A stretch of DNA of 11,456 nucleotides from Terriglobia bacterium. Lineage in GTDB: Bacteria > Acidobacteriota > Terriglobia > UBA7540. The position numbers and the translations under genes were made by a program. The notes under the pieces are model-generated. The model ran no database searches and was not told the DNA's origin. It saw only the letters and a program-made list of their open reading frames with translations. How positions within the stretch are numbered: the first letter of the stretch is position 1; every line of letters begins with the position of its first letter. The DNA lies in the NCBI GenBank assembly GCA_030049455.1, contig JASIKV010000414.1:1-11456 (forward strand), in the 5' to 3' direction. Shown here in pieces: positions 6,571 through 11,456 of the stretch.

Positions 6571-9500
6571 ATGGACCAGAAAGTTGTCCAAAAAATCGGG
6601 AAGTACGAAATCGTCGCCGAGCTCGGCCAGGGCGGCATGGGCGTAGTTTACAAGGCCCGCGACCCGTTCATCAACCGCTTGGTGGCGCTCAAGACGATTA
6701 CTCCGGAGCTGGTTTCCGACCCAGAAATCCTCAAGCGCTTCTATCGTGAAGCTCAATCCGCAGGCACCCTTCAGCATCCGAATATTGTAACCATCTACGA
6801 CCTCGGCGAGGCCGACGGACGGCCCTACATCGCCATGGAGTTCATTGAGGGCGAGAGCCTGCAGAGCATCATCAATCGCCGCGCGCGAATTCCCCTGGCC
6901 GCCAAGTTGAGACTGGTGCAGCAGTTCTGCGAAGGCCTGGACCATGCGCACAAGCACGGTTTTGTTCACCGCGACGTGAAGCCCGCCAACATCCTGGTGA
7001 CCAACGAAGGTGTGGTGAAGGTGGTGGACTTCGGCATCGTGCACCTGGAATCCACCAACCTGACCAAGACGGGAATGTTCCTGGGCACTATTCATTATGC
7101 CTCGCCGGAGCAGATCAATGACGGGCGCGTGGACAGCCGCTCCGACCTTTGGTCCGTCACCGCCGTGGTCTACGAATTCATCGCTTACAAGAAGGCGTTT
7201 GACGGCTCGAACATCGCCGCCATCATCGCCAAGGTTTTGAGCGCGGAGCCCGAGCCGCTCAGCCGCCTGTGCCCGGGCGTGCCCGTCGAGCTGGACCAGG
7301 TCATTAGCAAGGGTCTGAAGAAGAACATTGATGAACGCTACCAGTCGCTGGACGAGATGCTGGGCGGTCTGCTGCCCATTGCGCGCGGCCTGCAACACAC
7401 TTTTATAGGCGACCTGCTGGTGGAAGCCAAGGATTTGCGCGACAAGGGCGATTATAACGGCGCTCAGGAGAAGGTGCGCGCAATCCTGATTCTGGACAAT
7501 ACGCACGCGGAAGCCAAGAGGCTCTACGGCGAGGTGTCGTCGGAAATCCATCGTGTGGGGCCGCAGCAGCGCGCCAAGAAACTGGTTTCCGAGGCCGAGC
7601 AGGCCTTCAGCCGCGGCGAATTCGCCGACGCCGTCAAGATGCTGACCGAAGCCGCGGAACTGAACCCCGCGGACACGGCGGCGCGCAATCTGAAAGATAA
7701 AGCTCTGCGCGAGCAGCAGCGCCAGAAGGATTTGCAGGAAGCCTTCACCGACGGCCAGAGGTCGATGAAGCAGGGTGACCTGACCACGGCCGAGCAGGCC
7801 TTCCACAAAGTCCTTCAGCTTGATGAGAACCACGCCCAGGCGGCGCAATTCCTCCACGAAATTCAGCAGGACCGCCTGACTCGCGAGCGCGATTTCCGCC
7901 TGAAGGAAGTGCTGTGGGAAGTTGACAACCTGATTTCCGCAAGCAAATTCGAGGAAGCCCAGGGACGCCTGCTGGAGATTCAACAGGACTTCCCTGATTC
8001 GCAGGAAATTCTGCAAAAGCTACATTCTTTGGATCCCCTCATCCGCGCAGAGAGGCTGGTGAAGGAAGGTGAACGCGCCTTCAGCCAGGGCGAGTACGGT
8101 GAGGCGGTCCGGGCGCTGACCCAGGCCCTCGAGGTAAATCCGCAGGATGCCGCTGCTCTGGAGCTGAAAGAACGGGCGGTGCAAGAGCGTGACCGCCTGC
8201 GCCAGGTGCGCGAGGCCCTGAGTAATGGCCAGCGTGCCATGCGCCAGGGGGATATGGGCGCCGCGGAACAGGAATTCACCAAGGCGTTGCAACTGGATCC
8301 GGGAAACAGTCAAGCGACCAGCCTGATGGCCCAGATCCGGCAATCCCAGGTTTCCCGCGAGCGCGAGAGTCACTTCCAGCAAGTCATGCAGCAGATCGAC
8401 CAGTTCGCCGCGGAAGGGAAGTTCGAAAATGCGCAGCAAAGCCTGATGGAACTCCAGCAGGAGTTCCCCGACTCCAATGAGATCCACCTGAAGTCGCAGC
8501 GTCTGGACCAGCAGATGCGAGTGGGCGGAATGGTGGCGTCGGGCCAGCAGGCTCTTGACCAGGGCGAATTTGGGGAAGCGGTTCGGATCTTTAGCGAGGC
8601 CCTGGACCTTGACCCCGCCAACGCGCAGGTTCGCGACCTGAAGACCAAGGCCGTGCAGGAGCGCGATCGGCTGCGGCAGGTGCGTGAAGCGATCAGCGCG
8701 GGTCAGAAGTGCATGCGCGCCGGCGATTCGGCGGGCGCAGAGCGGGAATTCCAGCGGGCGCTGCAACTCGACCCCAACAACGCGCAGGCCAAGAACCTGC
8801 TTGCCCAGATTCCAAAGGAGCCAGCACCTTCGGAGGCGTCCGTGCTGGTGCCTGTGCAGGCTCCCGTGCAAGCGCCGGCAAAGGAAAAAGAGAAAGGGAA
8901 GGAACTCGACGCGCGCGCCCGCGAGATTCTGGCCCAGGCCGACCGGCTGATGGCCCGCAAGAAATTCGACGAAGCCAAGCGCAAGCTGAAGGATTTGCAG
9001 AAGTCCTACCCGGACTCGGAAGAGATTCAAGAGAAACTGCAGGCCGCAACCGAACGCAGGAGCGCAGCGCCCGCTCCCACGCCCCCGCCGCCTCCCGTGG
9101 CAGTGCCCGCTGTTGGCGGCTCGCCGCTCAGTGAGGCTGCGCGATTGGAGCATCTTGCCGAGGAACTGCGCCGCAACCTTCAGAGTCCGAGCCCGCGTGC
9201 GGCGGAAGCCGCGCCGACCGCCAAGACGCCCGCTCCGGTTCCACCGCCTGTGCCCGCGCCGGTTCCGGAATTGAATGCCACGCTGCCCGACGTGCCTCCT
9301 CCCCTCCAGGCGACGCAAGTGACCGAATCGCCGGCGGCGGAAGGTGGCTTCAGCGCCACGTCCATGATGCCGACGGCCAAGTTGAAGGCTCCGGCCGCGC
9401 CAGAAGTCTTGCCTCCTCCCCTTCCGCCTGAGCCGCCCGCGCGCAAGCCCCAGGCGCCAAGTGCCGCGATGCCTCCCCCGGCGGTCGAGCCCAAGAAACC

Positions 9501-11106
9501 GGTGGCGGCCCGCCCATTGCCTTCTCCCGCGGTCATCGCCAAGGCTGAGCCGGCCAAGAAGTCGCCCATGATCATGATCGCCGTCATCGTGGCGGTTTTC
9601 GTCATGGCCATCGGCGGGTTCATGATTTTTCATAAGAGCAAGCCGGTGGTGGAACCTCCTCCGATTACGAATAATGGCGGCGGGAATAATCAGCAGTCGG
9701 CTCAGCAGAGGTGGCAGGAGGTTTTCAATCAAGCCGAGACCGCCAAAAACAACAAGCAGTGGGACGAGGCCATCAGCAAGTACAACCAGGTTGCCGATAA
9801 TGTCGATAAGAACGACCCGCTGAGGGAGCAGGCTCTCGGGGCGATCAACGTCATCAAACAACAACAGCAGGGCACCGACGTCGGCAAGATCGAAAGCAAG
9901 ACGTTCCAGGAGGCCACCGCGGCCCTGAAGCAGAACCGTTATGCACAGGCAAAAGGCCTGTTCCAAACCGTCATCAGCCTGAACGTTCAGGATTCCACGC
10001 TGGCGCCGCAGGCAAAGAGCAAAATTGAGGAGATTGACCAGTATCTGAGCGCGGAGAGAGAGTACCAGGCCGCCGAGGACGCCGAGCGCCGCAATGACCT
10101 GGACGGCGCCCTCAACCAGTACGACAAGATTGCCAATGGAACCGGGCCATTCGCGTCAAAAGCCAAGGCGCGCATACCTGAGCTGCAAAAAATGAAGACG
10201 GAATTGGCCGCCAATGCCGCCCTGAAGGGAGATTTTGAGGCCGCAGTTCAGGCCGAAAATAACAACGACCTGCAAGGCGCGCTGGATCGCTTCAGGGCGA
10301 TTCAATCCAAGGGCGGAACATTCGGCTCTGAGGCGGGAAAGCGCATCACCGAGATCACTGCCAAAATGAGTCAGCAGGCGGGAAAGCAAAAGTTTGATGC
10401 GGCCGTGCAAGCCGAGAGTTCCGGCCAACTTGACAGCGCGCAATCCCAATTCAACGCCCTGCTCTCCAATCCCGACTATAAAGACCAGGCCAGCGCGCAT
10501 CTGCAAGCGATCAAGAGCAAGATTGAGGCGCAACGTGACGACCAAAAATTTGCCGATGCGGTGAACAAGGAAAACAGCGGTGACCTGAAGGGCGCGTCGG
10601 ACGAGTACAAATCCCTGCTGGGAAAGAAACCTGAAGCCGCGGACCGCTACGCGGCCGTAGAGCAGAAGATTGCCGCGAAGGCCGCCGCGGCTACCGAGCA
10701 GCCGAGAACGCCTGTAACCCAGCCCAGCCAGCCCACCACCACGGCGACGTCAACGCCGGCGGCGGGGCCGCGACCCGGTTCCGTGAAGCTGCTTGCCTCG
10801 GGTGATTACCAGGCATGGTCCGGGCCGGTGTCGAAAGGCCAGATGATGCCGGACACAAGCATCGAGGGCGGCTTGAAACCCGCGGGCAGCCTCTCGGTGC
10901 CTGCCATGGATGTCCCGGCGGGGGCCACCGTTGTTTTTATCATCAGTATTGATCCGAGTGGAAACGTTAACCCCGTAAGAAAAACAGCGGATGACAATGG
11001 GATCGGCGCACAGGTGATGCAAGCGGCGAGAAGCTGGAAATTCGCCCCACCGACCGTAAAGGGAAAGCCGGTCATGACCTCCATCCAAGTGAAGGTCACC
11101 TACTAA
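6571..11106 (+). CDS. Transmembrane Ser/Thr kinase with TPR super-repeats and a C-terminal TonB-C-like domain
   Basis: The 1511-residue protein starts 5 bases after the phosphatase stop; no clear Shine-Dalgarno is present, so translational coupling is likely. Residues about 11-270 are a PknB-type (Hanks) kinase: Gly loop GQGGMG (19-24), Lys41, Glu60, HRDVKPAN (133-140, catalytic Asp135), DFG (153-155), SPE (178-180). The activation loop has TKT (165-167), placed like the autophosphorylated TQT of PknB, so the kinase should be active. Residues 280-330 and 334-825 are TPR-like helices, including three 158-residue super-repeats. About 830-990 is Pro/Ala-rich linker. One membrane span lies at 1000-1020 (MIMIAVIVAV on). 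Outside, six TPR-like units of about 52-60 residues start near 1052, 1112, 1165, 1222, 1275 and 1327. After another Pro/Thr linker, 1446-1511 resembles a TonB C-terminal domain (VFIISIDPSGNV, ARSWKFAPP, GKPV). Most such kinases carry PASTA or WD40 sensors instead. Role inferred: envelope-to-cytoplasm signalling. Confidence 0.96.
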   Translation: MDQKVVQKIGKYEIVAELGQGGMGVVYKARDPFINRLVALKTITPELVSDPEILKRFYREAQSAGTLQHPNIVTIYDLGEADGRPYIAMEFIEGESLQSIINRRARIPLAAKLRLVQQFCEGLDHAHKHGFVHRDVKPANILVTNEGVVKVVDFGIVHLESTNLTKTGMFLGTIHYASPEQINDGRVDSRSDLWSVTAVVYEFIAYKKAFDGSNIAAIIAKVLSAEPEPLSRLCPGVPVELDQVISKGLKKNIDERYQSLDEMLGGLLPIARGLQHTFIGDLLVEAKDLRDKGDYNGAQEKVRAILILDNTHAEAKRLYGEVSSEIHRVGPQQRAKKLVSEAEQAFSRGEFADAVKMLTEAAELNPADTAARNLKDKALREQQRQKDLQEAFTDGQRSMKQGDLTTAEQAFHKVLQLDENHAQAAQFLHEIQQDRLTRERDFRLKEVLWEVDNLISASKFEEAQGRLLEIQQDFPDSQEILQKLHSLDPLIRAERLVKEGERAFSQGEYGEAVRALTQALEVNPQDAAALELKERAVQERDRLRQVREALSNGQRAMRQGDMGAAEQEFTKALQLDPGNSQATSLMAQIRQSQVSRERESHFQQVMQQIDQFAAEGKFENAQQSLMELQQEFPDSNEIHLKSQRLDQQMRVGGMVASGQQALDQGEFGEAVRIFSEALDLDPANAQVRDLKTKAVQERDRLRQVREAISAGQKCMRAGDSAGAEREFQRALQLDPNNAQAKNLLAQIPKEPAPSEASVLVPVQAPVQAPAKEKEKGKELDARAREILAQADRLMARKKFDEAKRKLKDLQKSYPDSEEIQEKLQAATERRSAAPAPTPPPPPVAVPAVGGSPLSEAARLEHLAEELRRNLQSPSPRAAEAAPTAKTPAPVPPPVPAPVPELNATLPDVPPPLQATQVTESPAAEGGFSATSMMPTAKLKAPAAPEVLPPPLPPEPPARKPQAPSAAMPPPAVEPKKPVAARPLPSPAVIAKAEPAKKSPMIMIAVIVAVFVMAIGGFMIFHKSKPVVEPPPITNNGGGNNQQSAQQRWQEVFNQAETAKNNKQWDEAISKYNQVADNVDKNDPLREQALGAINVIKQQQQGTDVGKIESKTFQEATAALKQNRYAQAKGLFQTVISLNVQDSTLAPQAKSKIEEIDQYLSAEREYQAAEDAERRNDLDGALNQYDKIANGTGPFASKAKARIPELQKMKTELAANAALKGDFEAAVQAENNNDLQGALDRFRAIQSKGGTFGSEAGKRITEITAKMSQQAGKQKFDAAVQAESSGQLDSAQSQFNALLSNPDYKDQASAHLQAIKSKIEAQRDDQKFADAVNKENSGDLKGASDEYKSLLGKKPEAADRYAAVEQKIAAKAAAATEQPRTPVTQPSQPTTTATSTPAAGPRPGSVKLLASGDYQAWSGPVSKGQMMPDTSIEGGLKPAGSLSVPAMDVPAGATVVFIISIDPSGNVNPVRKTADDNGIGAQVMQAARSWKFAPPTVKGKPVMTSIQVKVTY
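7570..9059 (+). repeat. Three 158-residue TPR super-repeats inside the kinase
   Basis: Units begin at residues 334 (7570), 492 (8044) and 650 (8518), an exact period of 158 residues (474 bases). Each has a QAFSRGEFADAVKMLTEA-type TPR, then RQKDLQEAF or RQVREA with a second TPR ending in LQLD, then a KFEEAQ...LQQ-(D/E)FPDS(Q/N)EI helix pair. Unit 3 is broken after residue 750 by an Ala/Pro/Lys-rich linker that shifts its last third by 23 residues. The DNA copies have diverged, so the duplications are old. Confidence 0.85.
10921..11103 (+). other. TonB C-terminal-like domain at the kinase C-terminus
   Basis: Codons 1451-1511 read GATVVFIISIDPSGNVNPVR, then a helix with QVMQAARSWKFAPPTVKGKP, then a final strand ending in QVKVTY. 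This beta-alpha-beta pattern with a W-x-F-x-P motif and GKPV is that of TonB-C domains, which in TonB contact outer-membrane receptors. It lies on the periplasmic side of the single membrane span. No Pro-rich TonB box-binding partner or ExbBD gene is in the window. Confidence 0.7.
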
Positions 11107-11456
11107 TGCGATCCCTGTAGAAACGCTGCGCATCCTACACTAATCATTTTCACCGAACATCCGCCGGGCTGCGATCCCCTTTCCGAAGCCGGTAGCGCGG
11201 GCCACCGCATTTGTAGTCCTCGGCTCTTCAGTTTGGTATCGAACTCTATCGATTATACAAGCGAACAATTGAAGCTCGGGGGGCGCTGGTCCGGAGCGTT
11301 TTAATGCGGTTACTGAAAGGCCGCGGACCGCACTTACGGCAGTCCGCCCGACTTCCAGTTGGGCGCGGCCAGGGAAAGGACTCCCATTTTCCAACGCCCC
11401 GGGCGCAAAGGCGGGGGAAAGCAGGAGACTATTGAGATCTCAGAATGTGAAGTGAA
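11107..11456. other. Non-coding tail after the kinase
   Basis: No supported gene is seen in these 350 bases. An 84-codon minus-strand frame (11394-11140) exists but has no family resemblance and overlaps the palindrome, so I treat it as non-coding repeat-type DNA. No intrinsic terminator with a T-run follows the kinase stop at 11104-11106. Confidence 0.55.
11323..11347. repeat. Imperfect palindrome, likely a dispersed REP-like repeat
   Basis: GCGGACCGC (11323-11331) pairs with GCAGTCCGC (11339-11347) around ACTTACG; eight of nine positions pair and the ninth is a G-U wobble when read on the minus strand. I recall similar GCGGAC-TGCCGTAAGTGCG-GTCCGC blocks in intergenic DNA of Acidobacteria and related phyla, where they generate spurious small ORFs. 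Copy number cannot be seen from one window. Confidence 0.45.

Noticed and set aside
6562..9966. Two long minus-strand open frames (484 and 648 codons)
   Set aside because: Both are antisense to the kinase; its GC-rich codons and repeats leave the opposite frame open by chance.
11433..11442. Ten-base palindrome TGAGATCTCA
   Set aside because: Short, without flanking symmetry, at the window edge; easily chance.

Overview
The window reads as a GC-rich bacterial chromosome segment, most likely from an acidobacterium (Terriglobia-like). That is an inference from style: a secreted Kelch / Ig-like / tail-fibre-like mosaic protein, a very large TPR-bearing Ser/Thr kinase ending in a TonB-C-type domain, and dispersed palindromic intergenic DNA. 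No rRNA, tRNA or CRISPR array was seen, and no marker gene fixes the taxon.

Layout. (1) 1-3451, minus strand: one uninterrupted reading frame of 1150 codons that runs off the left edge. It encodes a signal peptide, about six Kelch-type repeats, a bacterial Ig-like domain, then low-complexity beta repeats of phage tail-fibre and YadA-head type. (2) 3452-3963: a divergent intergenic region. It holds a decayed 5' end of what looks like an IS256-family insertion sequence (terminal-like motif, palindrome, frameshifted transposase N-terminus) and a good sigma70-type promoter pointing right. (3) 3964-5286, plus strand: a stand-alone nucleotidyl cyclase of the ExoY / CyaA / anthrax edema factor class, closest by eye to Pseudomonas ExoY. 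This is the most notable gene here. (4) 5287-5704: intergenic, with one GC-rich hairpin. (5) 5705-11106, plus strand: a two-gene operon of a PP2C-type Ser/Thr phosphatase and, 5 bases later, a 1511-residue transmembrane Ser/Thr kinase. The kinase has cytoplasmic TPR super-repeats, one membrane span, periplasmic TPR-like repeats and a C-terminal TonB-C-like domain. (6) 11107-11456: non-coding tail with an imperfect palindrome that resembles a dispersed repeat.

How the genes may work together. The phosphatase and kinase are almost certainly a reversible Ser/Thr phosphorylation pair; the kinase is built to link the envelope to the cytoplasm. The cyclase and the secreted mosaic protein are divergently arranged across the IS remnant. 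No secretion apparatus, chaperone or immunity gene is visible near the cyclase, so whether it is an exported effector or an internal cyclic-nucleotide enzyme cannot be decided from this window.
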